DNA from: an uncultured Paracoccaceae bacterium
Lineage (GTDB): Bacteria; Pseudomonadota; Alphaproteobacteria; Rhodobacterales; Rhodobacteraceae
Reading direction: 5' to 3'
NCBI GenBank assembly: GCA_947501555.1
Contig: CANMWG010000007.1
Location: 1 to 40,270, forward strand
DNA: 40,270 nucleotides
The stretch's first letter is position 1. Each line of letters begins with the position of its first letter. Positions 17,405 to 25,855 of the stretch are shown in pieces. The position numbers were made by a program, and so were the translations under genes. The notes under the pieces are model-generated. The model had not been told where the DNA came from and made no database searches. It worked only from the letters and a program-made list of their open reading frames with translations.

Positions 17405-17833
17405 TCAGCGGGTCTTGCCCCGATGCGAGACCCACATGCCCGCCAAAATCAAAGCGACCCCGGCAGTCCGCGCCCAAGGGTTGCCGGGTGCGCCCATCAC
17501 GATATCCAGCACCACGCCCGAGATCATCTGCCCGGCGATGATCAGCATCGCGGTTTGTGCCGCCCCGATCTTGGCGATCAGCCAACTGCCGGCCGCGATG
17601 AAGATCACCCCCACCGGGCCGCCCAGATAGGCCCACCACGGGGCTTGGGCAGGCTCGCCTGCGAAGAGGCCTCCGAACAACAGTGCGGCTGCGGTGATAA
17701 ACCCGAGCCCCACAATATGGTTCCAGAAGGATGATTCCATGGCCGACGTCGACAGCGCCAACCGCCCATTGATCTGACGGCTGAGTGACACCAGCACACC
17801 TGCGAGGATGGCAAGGCCAGCGAAGAGGATCAT
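17405..17833 (-). CDS. YdcZ-type (DUF606) DMT-superfamily transporter half, second of a pair
   Basis: 142 residues with about four or five hydrophobic helices (ILFAGLAILAGVLVSL, FITAAALLFGGLF, YLGGPVGVIFIAAGSWLIA, TAMLIIAGQMISGVVLDIV). These include the GGPVGVIF and QINGRLA patterns of the DUF606/YdcZ family of small inner-membrane proteins in the drug/metabolite transporter superfamily. ATG 17833 overlaps the stop of the upstream paralogous gene by 4 nt. A longer reading upstream has no membrane character and was discarded. Substrate unknown. Confidence 0.85.
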   Translation of the reverse strand: MILFAGLAILAGVLVSLSRQINGRLALSTSAMESSFWNHIVGLGFITAAALLFGGLFAGEPAQAPWWAYLGGPVGVIFIAAGSWLIAKIGAAQTAMLIIAGQMISGVVLDIVMGAPGNPWARTAGVALILAGMWVSHRGKTR

Positions 17834-18297
17834 GCGCTGCCCCCAAAAAAGATCAGGATCAAGCTGCCTGCGACGATCAGGCCGAGTGAGAGATAGTCCC
17901 GCCCGTTGGGCATCCGTTGCGGCAATCCGAACAGCCCGCGCATATCCGCAAACAGGCTGAAGGCGACTTGCCCGGCCAAGCCCAGCGCGATGGTCCCAGA
18001 CAGCGCCAGTGCGGTGTTCATTGTGGCCGAGGTCAGCATAACCGTGATCCCGCCGGACACTCCGCCCAGATAGGTCCAAAGCGGGGGCCGCACTGCGCTG
18101 GTGTGTTTGGGGCGTAGAATGAGCAAGATCAGCAGTGCCGCGATGGTTCCTGTCAGATGGGGCACCCAGGATGCGAAAAACAGCGATCCAAAGCCTGCGA
18201 GTGTGCCGTTAAACAGCACCATCAGCGTCAGAAGGCCGCCTGTACCGAAGGCTGCTGCGAAGTGGTAGAAGCGGGGGGCTGATGTCGGTGTGGTCAT
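17830..18297 (-). CDS. YdcZ-type (DUF606) DMT-superfamily transporter half, first of a pair
   Basis: 155 residues and about five helices. It contains LMVLFNGTLAGFGSLFFASW and YLGGVSGGITVML, a second copy of the family pattern seen in the next gene. Two half-size paralogues with coupled translation are typical of heterodimeric DMT transporters, in which each half supplies four or five helices. The pair is convergent with the hyu operon, so a role in moving its substrate is possible but not shown. Confidence 0.85.
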   Translation of the reverse strand: MTTPTSAPRFYHFAAAFGTGGLLTLMVLFNGTLAGFGSLFFASWVPHLTGTIAALLILLILRPKHTSAVRPPLWTYLGGVSGGITVMLTSATMNTALALSGTIALGLAGQVAFSLFADMRGLFGLPQRMPNGRDYLSLGLIVAGSLILIFFGGSA

Positions 18298-18450
18298 GAC
18301 GACTATGTGTCATGTACGCATGTGGCAGCGCAATCCGTCATCTTGATTGTGGCATGTCGTGAGCATGCGATCACCGCTGAACGGTTCATGAATTCAGGGG
18401 CTCTTTCGGTGCTTGACGTCCCATGAAATGGGTCAAGGATCACCGGGGTG

Positions 18451-18477
18451 GTGAGGGGCTGCAAAGCAACCCCTCAC
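18451..18477 (-). terminator. Hairpin downstream of the small secreted protein gene
   Basis: GTGAGGGG (18451-18458) and CCCCTCAC (18470-18477) form a perfect 8-bp stem with an 11-nt loop, 8 bp beyond the stop of the minus-strand gene. No T-run follows on the minus strand, so it may rather protect the 3' end or stop transcription weakly. Confidence 0.6.
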
Positions 18478-18485
18478 GCAGCATT

Positions 18486-18749
18486 TTAGCTGTTCATATC
18501 GGCCAAAATTTCGTCCAGTGATGTGCAGACCATTTCTACGTCATCAGCATTGGCAGCGGCTTCCATTGCTGTTGAAAGCGCTGTTGAGATTTCCATCATT
18601 TTTTCAGGGTCTGTCGCCGCAAGTGCCTGCATGTTTGTGGAAATTTCGGTTGTCTTTTCCCCGATCATAGCGTCTGTGCACTCGGCTGCGGCCGTGGTCG
18701 CGGCTGTTGCGAGGACAAGTGCAAGTGGGAGTTTTACGAAGCTGTTCAT
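18486..18749 (-). CDS. Small secreted protein of unknown function
   Basis: 87 residues. A clear signal peptide (basic start, then LALVLATAATTAAA) is followed by a roughly 64-residue helical, methionine- and alanine-rich mature part. It has two cysteines (C24 and C75) that could form a disulphide in the periplasm. The ATG follows CAGGAGATC with good spacing, and a strong hairpin lies just after the stop, so it is probably a monocistronic, well-expressed gene. I do not recognise the family. Confidence 0.75.
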   Translation of the reverse strand: MNSFVKLPLALVLATAATTAAAECTDAMIGEKTTEISTNMQALAATDPEKMMEISTALSTAMEAAANADDVEMVCTSLDEILADMNS

Positions 18750-18937
18750 TGGGGATCTCCTGTATTTTGTGAACAGGGTTCATTTGCCCCAGTTGCGCTG
18801 GGATGTCTACACGCTTTTTGTTTGAGTTGGCGAAATTTTGCCACCTGGGGAGGCGATGTGCATGTGGGTGCCACAGCGCGGTCTATCTCGCCATGAGACC
18901 GATACGGAATTCATTCCATCAAGAAGATCTGCCCGCC

Positions 18938-19375
18938 CTACGGATCGTTGGTGATTGCCCGGGGCGCCCCGTTCTGATCGAGTGCGACAAAGACGAAATC
19001 TGCGTCAGTCACTTTTTCCGCGTCTTGGGAATAGCGCGCCCGTGCCCAGACATCGACGTGAATGCGCATGGAGGTCCGTCCAACCTTGCACAAAGTGGCA
19101 TAAAGCGTGACCTCATCCCCCACTTTGACCGGGTGCAGGAACTGCATCGCTTCAACAGACACCGTCGCACACCGCCCTTGTGCGACACGCCCCGCCATGT
19201 TTCCAGCTGCAAGGTCCATTTGTGACATCAACCAACCGCCAAAGATGTCGCCCGCGGGATTTGTGTCAGCTGGCATTGCAATTGTGCGAATGACCAGGAC
19301 GCCTTCGTCCTGTTGCCGCCCATGCGACCCGCGTTGCCGCGCCAGCGCAAGGGTTTGTGCTGGGTCATCGCTCAT
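18938..19375 (-). CDS. Acyl-CoA thioesterase, YciA-like hotdog protein
   Basis: 145 residues of single-hotdog fold. ADTNPAGDIFGGWLMSQMDLAAG is broken by the catalytic Asp region typical of YciA/BACH thioesterases, and SVEAMQFLHPVKVGDEV is the conserved second strand region. It hydrolyses acyl-CoA esters in the cytoplasm. About 60 residues of the usual YciA C-terminal tail are absent, but the domain is complete. Monocistronic. Confidence 0.88.
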   Translation of the reverse strand: MSDDPAQTLALARQRGSHGRQQDEGVLVIRTIAMPADTNPAGDIFGGWLMSQMDLAAGNMAGRVAQGRCATVSVEAMQFLHPVKVGDEVTLYATLCKVGRTSMRIHVDVWARARYSQDAEKVTDADFVFVALDQNGAPRAITNDP

Positions 19376-19569
19376 GTCAGTTTTTCCTTAGACCGCTTTG
19401 GGCAGATCGTGCGTTTTGATCACGCTACCGTGTCCCGCCAGACGTAAGTGGGATGAACCGATGTAGCAATAAGATTGCTTGGACAAATGCGCGTCACGGG
19501 CGAAAATTTGCGCTATCTGCACAGCAAGCGGTCTTCAACCGTAGTTGTCGCACCCTTTTGCAGCCGCTC

Positions 19570-20028
19570 TTAGCCCTTTCCGACCGACCGCAATTGCTGT
19601 TGCCGGTGGATTGCGCCGAAGTGCTTTTGCCGCTTTTGTGGCTGCGAGGTTTTGATTTGTTTCAGTTGGTTCACCAAGACCCGTTCGGATGCCCGTAGCC
19701 GCAGCGCCCCATAACCGACCATCCAAGTGGGCAGTTTTTCAACCGCGAATGCAAAGAGTGCCATCCGCTTTTCGGCGGGCGTGAGATCATCCAGCGGTAC
19801 GCTGACGTGTTCCTTGCGCAGCAGATCAATTGCAAGCGGGATCAATTGGGGGCTTTGCCCGTCTTCAGTGGGGGCAGCAATGACCTTGCGGTATACATCT
19901 GGCAGTTGCCGATCCAAAGCAGCGAAGCGATGCCTCACGCTTAGATGAACCAAGAACCATATCGTCGCCACACCTATTAACAAAACATTAATCATAACAG
20001 CTAAAATCCGTCTAAATTGCTGCCCCAA
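19570..20028 (-). CDS. Membrane-anchored protein of unknown function
   Basis: 152 residues from 20028; an internal ATG at 19995 gives 141 residues that start directly with the hydrophobic segment MINVLLIGVATIWFLV. One N-terminal transmembrane helix is followed by a basic, soluble, helical domain (LTPAEKRMALFAFAVEKLPTWMVGYGALRLR) and a Q/K/R-rich tail. The amino-acid pattern is protein-like, but no family is recognised and the ribosome binding site is poor. It is divergent from rpsD. Moderate confidence that it is a gene. Confidence 0.5.
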   Translation of the reverse strand: MGQQFRRILAVMINVLLIGVATIWFLVHLSVRHRFAALDRQLPDVYRKVIAAPTEDGQSPQLIPLAIDLLRKEHVSVPLDDLTPAEKRMALFAFAVEKLPTWMVGYGALRLRASERVLVNQLKQIKTSQPQKRQKHFGAIHRQQQLRSVGKG

Positions 20029-20125
20029 TCACTACATATCGCTTACCTAAGGTCACAATGGGACCGAATATGTACTTTCTTGCGACATGCGGGTTTTAAT
20101 CTCGTGTTGCAATATCAATCCATCG

Positions 20126-20153
20126 TTGACACTGCATTTATCCTCTCTATAAG
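20126..20153 (+). promoter_or_regulatory. Probable sigma-70 promoter of rpsD
   Basis: TTGACA (20126-20131), a 16-nt spacer and TATAAG (20148-20153) match the housekeeping consensus. It would give a 5' leader of about 100 nt for rpsD, long enough for autoregulatory structure, although none was identified. Confidence 0.65.
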
Positions 20154-20261
20154 CCCGCCATTCATTGGTGTTGGTGGACCGCGCAAGCGGAACCCTGTCG
20201 CCCCGGCCAAATCCGGGGAAAGGACAACGCCCTTCGCAAATATAAAGAAGGAGATCAGCGT

Positions 20262-20882
20262 ATGACTAAACGTACTGCTGCCAAGCACAAAATTGACCGC
20301 CGGATGGGCGAAAACATCTGGGGTCGTCCAAAGTCCCCCGTGAACCGTCGCGAATATGGCCCCGGCCAGCACGGTCAGCGCCGTAAGGGCAAAATTTCCG
20401 ACTTCGGTATCCAGCTGCGCGCCAAGCAAAAGCTGAAAGGTTACTACGGTGATCTGACCGAAAAGCAGTTCCGCCGCATTTATGCCGAAGCTGAACGTGT
20501 CAAAGGCGACACCGGTGAGAACCTGATTGGTCTGCTGGAGCGTCGTCTGGATGCAGTTGTCTACCGCGCCAAGTTCGTCCCAACCGTTTTTGCGGCCCGT
20601 CAGTTCGTGAACCACGGCCACGTCACAGTGAACGGCAAGAAGGTAAACATCCCATCATACCGCGTGAAAGAAGGCGATGTGATCGAAGTGCGTCAGAAGT
20701 CCAAGCAATTGGAACTGGTTCTGGTGGCGTCGCAACTGCCTGAGCGTGATGTGCCGGATTACATGGCCGTTGATCATTCTAAAATGACAGCCGAGTTCGT
20801 CCGCACCCCCGGTCTGGGCGATGTGCCTTACCCGGTTGCGATGGAACCAAATCTGGTCGTCGAATTCTACGCCAAGAACTAA
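20262..20882 (+). CDS. rpsD: 30S ribosomal protein S4
   Basis: 206 residues, the full family length. It has the N-terminal arm ([20 protein letters not shown]), the globular core with [11 protein letters not shown], and the S4 RNA-binding domain ([20 protein letters not shown], then [19 protein letters not shown]). S4 nucleates assembly of the small subunit by binding 16S rRNA. AAGAAGGAG lies 8 nt before the ATG, and a strong terminator follows. It is monocistronic here, as usual in alphaproteobacteria. Confidence 0.98.
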   Translation: MTKRTAAKHKIDRRMGENIWGRPKSPVNRREYGPGQHGQRRKGKISDFGIQLRAKQKLKGYYGDLTEKQFRRIYAEAERVKGDTGENLIGLLERRLDAVVYRAKFVPTVFAARQFVNHGHVTVNGKKVNIPSYRVKEGDVIEVRQKSKQLELVLVASQLPERDVPDYMAVDHSKMTAEFVRTPGLGDVPYPVAMEPNLVVEFYAKN

Positions 20883-20900
20883 GCCGTTCTTGCATCTGAT

Positions 20901-20934
20901 AAAAAAGGCCGCATCCTCGGGTGCGGCCTTTTTC
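20901..20934 (+). terminator. Rho-independent terminator of rpsD
   Basis: GGCCGCA (20908-20914) pairs with TGCGGCC (20922-20928) and TTTTT follows at once; the A-tract before the stem mirrors it. A canonical terminator, 25 bp past the stop. Confidence 0.92.
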
Positions 20935-20972
20935 GTTTGTTTGTGGCTCTCAGTTCTTGGTCCTTTGGCTTT

Positions 20973-21010
20973 GCCGTTCAAGCGGTTACTAGCCGTTCAA
21001 GCGGTTACTA
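20973..21010 (+). repeat. Perfect 19-bp tandem duplication
   Basis: GCCGTTCAAGCGGTTACTA at 20973-20991 is repeated without gap or mismatch at 20992-21010. It lies between the rpsD terminator and the next gene, about 37 bp before that start codon. It looks like a recent slippage or duplication event, and it could double a binding site. Confidence 0.9.
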
Positions 21011-21047
21011 AGGGCCCGTAACAGGTTGCCTTGGGGAAGGTTGAGAC

Positions 21048-22319
21048 ATGGAGTTACTCGTCGGGCTGATCGCCCAATTGTTGTTCGTGGCGATGGCCCT
21101 GTTTTTGGCGATTTTAGCGGCTTTCTTTGGTGCGATTTTTGAGGCCGTCTTGACGTTGATCGGTACGCTCTTTGGTGGGGCCGTGATGGCCCGGCGAAGC
21201 GGTCAGGCGCCAGCCCCGGTTCGTCAGAAGCGCCGCCCCTTTTGGCGGTATGTATTGCTGGTTCCTTTGGTCGTCGTGCTGGCGGGCCTTTTTGTCCTTA
21301 ATCAATTCTACTTTGGGCCGACCGTCCGTTGGGCTGTTGACCGGGTCGCCAACGTGACCGGATACACGATCGCGCTGGGCACAGTTGAGGGTGATCTGTG
21401 GTCAGGCCAATTGACGCTGGGCGATCTGCATCTTGTGGGCCAGACTGCCAATGGCACTGCGGCGGATGTCACCGTGGGCCGTCTGGAGGCTGATCTGGCG
21501 GTGTTGAGCCTTTTGACCCCTAACGTGCGTTTGGATCGTTTGCTGGCGGCCGATGTGGATGTAGCGGTGCAGCGGGTGGCCAGCCCCCCATCCAGCGCGG
21601 ATGCGCCCCGCAAGGACCATGGCGGTCGCCGCTTTACGGTGGAATTGCTGGATGTAACCAACGCCGTGATGCAGGTGGAACAACCGGATGGTGCCACGCA
21701 TGCGTTAGAGATTGAGACCGCCCGCGTGGCCCCACTGCGCAGCAACTGGGCCCCGTTTGATCTGCTGTTCAGGTCCAACTTAGAAGCCAGTTTTGATGGG
21801 GCTGACCTGCGTGTCAGCACAGTTAAGATCGCGGGTGATGGGCGGCGGACCGAATTGGCCTTGGACCGAATGGATTTGACCACTTTGAGCGCATTTACTG
21901 ATGCCGCCCCCATCCGGTGGTTTGCGGACGGCACGATTTCGGCCCGGATGCAGGATGAATGGCGGCGTGATGATATTGCGATAGATACAGGTTGGGAGAT
22001 CCAGTTGCGCGACGCAGAGATTGGGCTGGGTAATGTGCGCGGTGTCGGTGAGGCCGTGCTGGCCCGCGCCTTGGCCGAGGTTGTTGATGCGCGTGACGGT
22101 GATGTTGAACTGGCGTTCCGCCTGCAATTGGACGAGGATGGGTTCCGTGATAGCGCCTCGGGTGATTTGACCGCTTGGTGGGATGCGATGATAAATGGTG
22201 TGGCGCAGGCCGTCGCTGCGATGGAACCCACAGCCGAGGCAGATGAGACCGAGGGCCGTTTGCGCGGGTTTACCCAGGGTGTCCGCGATGTGCTGAAGAT
22301 TGAGCGGGACGACCTTTAG
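21048..22319 (+). CDS. AsmA/TamB-like inner-membrane-anchored protein
   Basis: 423 residues. The N-terminal 45 residues are very hydrophobic (two helices), followed by a basic linker (RRSGQAPAPVRQKRRPFWRY) and a third helix (VLLVPLVVVLAGLFVLNQFYF). The remainder is periplasmic-type beta-rich sequence with the pattern of AsmA-family repeats (VNRVANVTGY-like start, GTVEGDLWSGQLTLGDLHL, VGRLEADLAVLSLL). AsmA-like proteins help maintain or supply lipids to the outer membrane. The GGGGAAGG sequence before the ATG supports the start. Assignment to the AsmA clan is by pattern only. Confidence 0.65.
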   Translation: MELLVGLIAQLLFVAMALFLAILAAFFGAIFEAVLTLIGTLFGGAVMARRSGQAPAPVRQKRRPFWRYVLLVPLVVVLAGLFVLNQFYFGPTVRWAVDRVANVTGYTIALGTVEGDLWSGQLTLGDLHLVGQTANGTAADVTVGRLEADLAVLSLLTPNVRLDRLLAADVDVAVQRVASPPSSADAPRKDHGGRRFTVELLDVTNAVMQVEQPDGATHALEIETARVAPLRSNWAPFDLLFRSNLEASFDGADLRVSTVKIAGDGRRTELALDRMDLTTLSAFTDAAPIRWFADGTISARMQDEWRRDDIAIDTGWEIQLRDAEIGLGNVRGVGEAVLARALAEVVDARDGDVELAFRLQLDEDGFRDSASGDLTAWWDAMINGVAQAVAAMEPTAEADETEGRLRGFTQGVRDVLKIERDDL

Positions 22320-22404
22320 AGTCGTCGAAATCGGTTTTTCTGCGTCGTAAATGCAAGGACAAAATAAATTTTGATCATTTTAATCGGCATAAGGGATCGA
22401 TGCA

Positions 22405-22698
22405 TTGCGGACTTTGAGTGAGCAGCTACCGAGAAAAATAGAACACTTAGTTGATACTGATCTCAATCCAGAAACGGGCGAATGCTCGTTTTACTACAAC
22501 TATCTACGTTATACGTTTGAACACCCTGAGGGCGATGTCATTGCGCGCAGTTATTTGGACAATGCTTCGGAGGTTAGCATTCACCAATGCCCCGTCGACG
22601 ATAACATAGAGGACAAGCTAGCGGGTATTTTGTATTATCTTAGGCTTCGATATCAATCTGTAACGCGGCTTGGGCCCAGTGGGTACATCGCTGTATAG
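22405..22698 (+). CDS. Low-GC orphan protein of unknown function
   Basis: 97 residues from a TTG start, with AAGGGA about 9 nt upstream; no ATG is available in this frame. The protein is acidic and tyrosine-rich (ECSFYYNYLRYTF, LAGILYYLRLRYQ), soluble, with no signal peptide. Its GC content is clearly below that of the genes on either side. A stable hairpin follows directly after the stop. I recognise no family. Codon-level plausibility is good, but the start is uncertain and it may be a recent acquisition. Confidence 0.5.
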   Translation: MRTLSEQLPRKIEHLVDTDLNPETGECSFYYNYLRYTFEHPEGDVIARSYLDNASEVSIHQCPVDDNIEDKLAGILYYLRLRYQSVTRLGPSGYIAV

Positions 22699-22721
22699 GG
22701 GGTGCCGCAAAGCCGGCCCCC
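22698..22721 (+). terminator. Hairpin after the orphan gene
   Basis: GGGG-bulge-GCCG (22698-22707) pairs with CGGC-CCCC (22714-22721): 8 base pairs with a short bulge and a 6-nt loop, beginning at the stop codon. No U-run follows, so termination would be partial. Confidence 0.5.
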
Positions 22722-22821
22722 GTTACCAAAACCTCGCTATCCCGGCTTCAGGCATGTTGCTACTGGCCATGCACTTTGCGTGGCGGTAGAACGGGCCGAA
22801 CAAACTTGGACGGACCTTAAA

Positions 22822-23907
22822 ATGGCTGACGGCATTCAACCCCAACCCGGTATTATGGACATCGCGCTTTACAAAGGCGGCGCATCCCATTTGGACGGGG
22901 TCAGCAATGTGCTCAAACTGTCCTCGAACGAAAATCCATTGGGGCCCAGCGATGCGGCAAAAGAGGCGGTTGTCCGTGCGACCCATGATCTGAACCGCTA
23001 TCCCTCAACCGATCATGCCGCTTTGCGTACGGCGATTTCTGAGGTTTGGGATGTGGACCCTGACCGTGTCTTTTGCGGTGTCGGGTCGGGTGAGGTTCTT
23101 AAGCTGTTGGCGGACGCCTACGCCGGTCCTGGCGATGAGGTCGTGTTCACTGAACATGGGTTTGCGATGTATCCGATCTATGCCCGTGCCTGCGGTGCGA
23201 CCCCTGTGGTCGTGCCCGAAAACGAACGCGTTGTGGATGTGGATGCTATTTTGGCGGCGTGCGGCCCCAAGACCAAGCTGGTGTTTATCGCCAATCCGGC
23301 CAACCCCACCGGCACCATGATTGGCGCGGCCGAAGTTACCCGTCTGGCTGAGGGACTGCCGTCGCAGGCCTTGCTGGTGCTGGATGGCGCTTATGCTGAA
23401 TTCGTGGATGGGTTTGATGCTGGTAAGGCCTTGGTTGAGGCCCGCCAAAATGTGGTGATGTCCCGCACGTTTTCCAAGATTTACGGGCTTGGCGGGATGC
23501 GTGTCGGCTGGGGTTATGGCCCGCAGGCTGTGATCGATGTGTTGAACCGTATTCGCGGCCCGTTCAACATGTCCTCTGCCGCTTTGGCCGCGGCGGAGGC
23601 GGCTGTCCGCGATACCGCTCACACCGAAAAATGTCGCATTGAAAATGCCAAGTGGCGGGACTGGCTGGCCAATGCCTTGGCTGAGCTGGGTGTTCCATCG
23701 GATACGTCTACGGCCAATTTTATCCTCGCCCGATTTACGGATGAGGCTGAGGCAGTGGCTTGTGACGCACATCTGCAAACTGCCGGTATTATTGTCCGCA
23801 AGGTTGCAGGATACGGATTGCCCCATTGTCTGCGTATCACTGTGGGTGATGAAAGTGCCTGCCGCCGTGTGGCCCATGCTGTGGCGCAGTTCAAAGGGGC
23901 CGTTTGA
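22822..23907 (+). CDS. hisC: Histidinol-phosphate / aromatic aminotransferase
   Basis: 361 residues, fold-type I PLP enzyme. [12 protein letters not shown] near the N-terminus, [10 protein letters not shown] and [11 protein letters not shown] in the middle, and [17 protein letters not shown] with the Schiff-base lysine (K219) are the HisC signatures. ATG 22822 gives the normal N-terminus ([20 protein letters not shown]); the longer reading from 22702 includes 40 non-homologous-looking residues. It makes histidinol phosphate and, in alphaproteobacteria where it is paired with tyrC, probably also transaminates prephenate or phenylpyruvate. It ends one base into the tyrC start (TGATG). Confidence 0.95.
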   Translation: MADGIQPQPGIMDIALYKGGASHLDGVSNVLKLSSNENPLGPSDAAKEAVVRATHDLNRYPSTDHAALRTAISEVWDVDPDRVFCGVGSGEVLKLLADAYAGPGDEVVFTEHGFAMYPIYARACGATPVVVPENERVVDVDAILAACGPKTKLVFIANPANPTGTMIGAAEVTRLAEGLPSQALLVLDGAYAEFVDGFDAGKALVEARQNVVMSRTFSKIYGLGGMRVGWGYGPQAVIDVLNRIRGPFNMSSAALAAAEAAVRDTAHTEKCRIENAKWRDWLANALAELGVPSDTSTANFILARFTDEAEAVACDAHLQTAGIIVRKVAGYGLPHCLRITVGDESACRRVAHAVAQFKGAV

Positions 23908-24830
23908 TGGCGCAGCTCTATGACCGGGTGGCGTTGATCGGGCTGGGCCTGATCGCCTCTTCGATGTGCCATGCGATCCGTCGTGCCGGTTTGGCACGCG
24001 AGATTGTGGGCTATGCGCGCTCGGCTGAGACCCGCGAGACCGCCCGCGAGATTGGCCTCTGTGATCATGTGGCCGACAGTGCGGCAGAGGCCGCGGCGGA
24101 TGCCGATCTTGTGGTGCTCTGCGTGCCCGTTGGTGCGATGGAGGTTGTCGCGCGTGAGATTGGCCCCGTGCTGAAACCGGGTGCGACGGTCAGTGACGTG
24201 GGATCGGTGAAGGCTGCAGTGATTGATGCCGTTGCCCCCTATATCCCTGAAGGCGTTCACTTTATTCCCGCTCACCCGCTGGCTGGGACTGAGCATTCTG
24301 GCCCCCGGTCTGGCTTTGCCGAGCTTTTTGACAATCGCTACACTATCGTTGTGCCCGTCGCGGGTAGTGATCCTGCTGCGGTCACCCGCATCGCGTCATT
24401 GTGGCAAGGTATGGGCGCGTTGGTTGAAGAAATGGACCCCGAGCATCATGATCTGGTCCTTGCCGTGACTAGCCACACCCCGCATTTGATTGCCTACACG
24501 ATGGTCGGTGTCGCAGATGATTTGCGCCGTGTGACCGATAGTGAAGTGATCAAGTATTCCGCTGCCGGGTTTCGGGATTTTACCCGGATTGCCGCCTCTG
24601 ATCCGGTGATGTGGCGCGATGTGTTTTTGAACAACAAGGAGGCGACCCTTGAGATTTTGGGCCGCTTTACCGAAGAGCTGTTCGCCTTGCAGCGCGCTAT
24701 TCGCCAAGGCGACGGCCCGCATTTGGAAGAGTATTTCACCCGCACCCGCGCAATTCGTCGCGGGATCATTGAGGCCGGGCAAGATACCGACGCCCCCGAT
24801 TTTGGCCGCGTCAAGGCCCGCAAAGAGTGA
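23907..24830 (+). CDS. tyrC: Prephenate/arogenate (cyclohexadienyl) dehydrogenase
   Basis: 307 residues. YDRVALIGLGLIASSMCHAI is the NAD-binding Rossmann start, FIPAHPLAGTEHSGP the conserved active-site segment with the catalytic histidine, and VTSHTPHLIAYTMV the second. No ACT domain, so there is no built-in tyrosine feedback module. It converts prephenate or arogenate towards tyrosine. ATG 23907 was chosen over the TTG one codon before because it directly overlaps the hisC stop. The hisC-tyrC pair matches the arrangement known from Zymomonas and other alphaproteobacteria. Confidence 0.95.
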   Translation: MAQLYDRVALIGLGLIASSMCHAIRRAGLAREIVGYARSAETRETAREIGLCDHVADSAAEAAADADLVVLCVPVGAMEVVAREIGPVLKPGATVSDVGSVKAAVIDAVAPYIPEGVHFIPAHPLAGTEHSGPRSGFAELFDNRYTIVVPVAGSDPAAVTRIASLWQGMGALVEEMDPEHHDLVLAVTSHTPHLIAYTMVGVADDLRRVTDSEVIKYSAAGFRDFTRIAASDPVMWRDVFLNNKEATLEILGRFTEELFALQRAIRQGDGPHLEEYFTRTRAIRRGIIEAGQDTDAPDFGRVKARKE

Positions 24831-25819
24831 TCCGTCGGGCCGTCCTATTGGCGTGCCTTTGGTGCGTGCCCTTGCAGGCCCAAGACATCGCCCGCCCTGT
24901 GGCACGCGAGCCAACACCCATCACCCGTCCCGAGGCCCGGCCTTACCTGCGCTTTGATCTGGCGCATGGCCTGCAAACCCGCCCTTGGATGCGGGCCGAG
25001 ATCGGTCTTTGGGCCCGTCCCGCCGAGGATTTTGTCTTGCCAGAGCCACCAGCCCCGCCAATGCGCCCGGTGGCCCGCGGGTCAGTCACCGCTAAACTAT
25101 CCGCCGCTTTGATCCGTCCCGTATCGCGCCCCTATGAGCGCCCCGATTTGGCCTATGGTGTCCAGACCCGCCCGTTGTACCGGGCTGAGCAGAACCTTTT
25201 TGCCTTTAGCCCCAATGCGATACTGCGGTCATTGCGTCCAAGTGCCCGCCCGGCTTCGATTGAAACGGCCGCCGAGGCGCGCCGGATTGCCCGCGTGCGT
25301 GGGCAGGTCTGTGGTGATCCTGCGATCCAAGGCGACGCGCTGGGGCGGGTCAGTGGTGCCGGCGCCTGTGGGATTGATGCGGGCGTCAAGGTCCGGTCAG
25401 TGGCTGGTGTGACGCTTAGCCCTAGTGCCACGATTGATTGTCGCACGGCTTCCGCCTTGAAGACATGGGTTGAGCGCGGTGTCATTCCTGCCGTGGGCAG
25501 CGAGGGTGGGGGCGTGTCATCGCTGCGCGTTGTGTCGCATTATTCCTGCCGGACCCGGAACAATCTGCCCGGCGCGCGTTTGTCCGAGCATTCCTTTGGA
25601 CGTGCGATTGATATTGCCGGTATCCGTTTGCGCGATGGCAGCGAGATGACCTTGCTGACCGATTGGAACAGCGCCGAGGATGGCGGCCAATTGCGCCAGA
25701 TGTGGCGGGCGGCTTGCGGGCCTTTTGGGACGGTGCTGGGGCCAGAGTCGAACCGGTTTCATTTGGATCATTTCCATTTTGATACCGCGCGTTATCGCAG
25801 CGGGACCTATTGTCGCTAA
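24827..25819 (+). CDS. Extensin-like C-terminal domain protein, probable periplasmic peptidase
   Basis: 330 residues from a GTG that overlaps the tyrC stop (GTGA). The signal peptide is VLLACLWCVPLQAQ. Residues 34-58 and 97-121 are two copies of the same proline/arginine-rich motif (core RPY-R-DLA-G-QTRP--RAE, 17 of 25 identical) in the spacer. The C-terminal half is an extensin-like_C domain (PF06904) with SEHSFGRAIDI and HLDHFHFD, the metal-binding motifs of the M15/VanY-like fold. Conserved cysteines sit in GACGID, YSCR and RAACG. It probably acts on peptidoglycan. Translational coupling to an aromatic amino-acid gene is odd but may be only positional. Confidence 0.85.
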   Translation: MIRRAVLLACLWCVPLQAQDIARPVAREPTPITRPEARPYLRFDLAHGLQTRPWMRAEIGLWARPAEDFVLPEPPAPPMRPVARGSVTAKLSAALIRPVSRPYERPDLAYGVQTRPLYRAEQNLFAFSPNAILRSLRPSARPASIETAAEARRIARVRGQVCGDPAIQGDALGRVSGAGACGIDAGVKVRSVAGVTLSPSATIDCRTASALKTWVERGVIPAVGSEGGGVSSLRVVSHYSCRTRNNLPGARLSEHSFGRAIDIAGIRLRDGSEMTLLTDWNSAEDGGQLRQMWRAACGPFGTVLGPESNRFHLDHFHFDTARYRSGTYCR

Positions 25820-25834
25820 GCGATTTGGGCGCTT

Positions 25835-25855
25835 GGCGGAACGCCTAGTTCCGCC
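25835..25855. terminator. Shared hairpin between convergent genes
   Basis: GGCGGAAC (25835-25842) and GTTCCGCC (25848-25855) form a perfect 8-bp stem with a 5-nt loop, located between the extensin gene stop and the end of the minus-strand gene (whose stop codon is in the loop). It probably serves both directions. Confidence 0.65.

Noticed and set aside
22754..22789. Short [14 protein letters not shown] upstream of hisC as an aromatic/His leader peptide
   Set aside because: Only single His, Phe and Trp codons, no promoter-like box at the right distance and no alternative hairpins afterwards.
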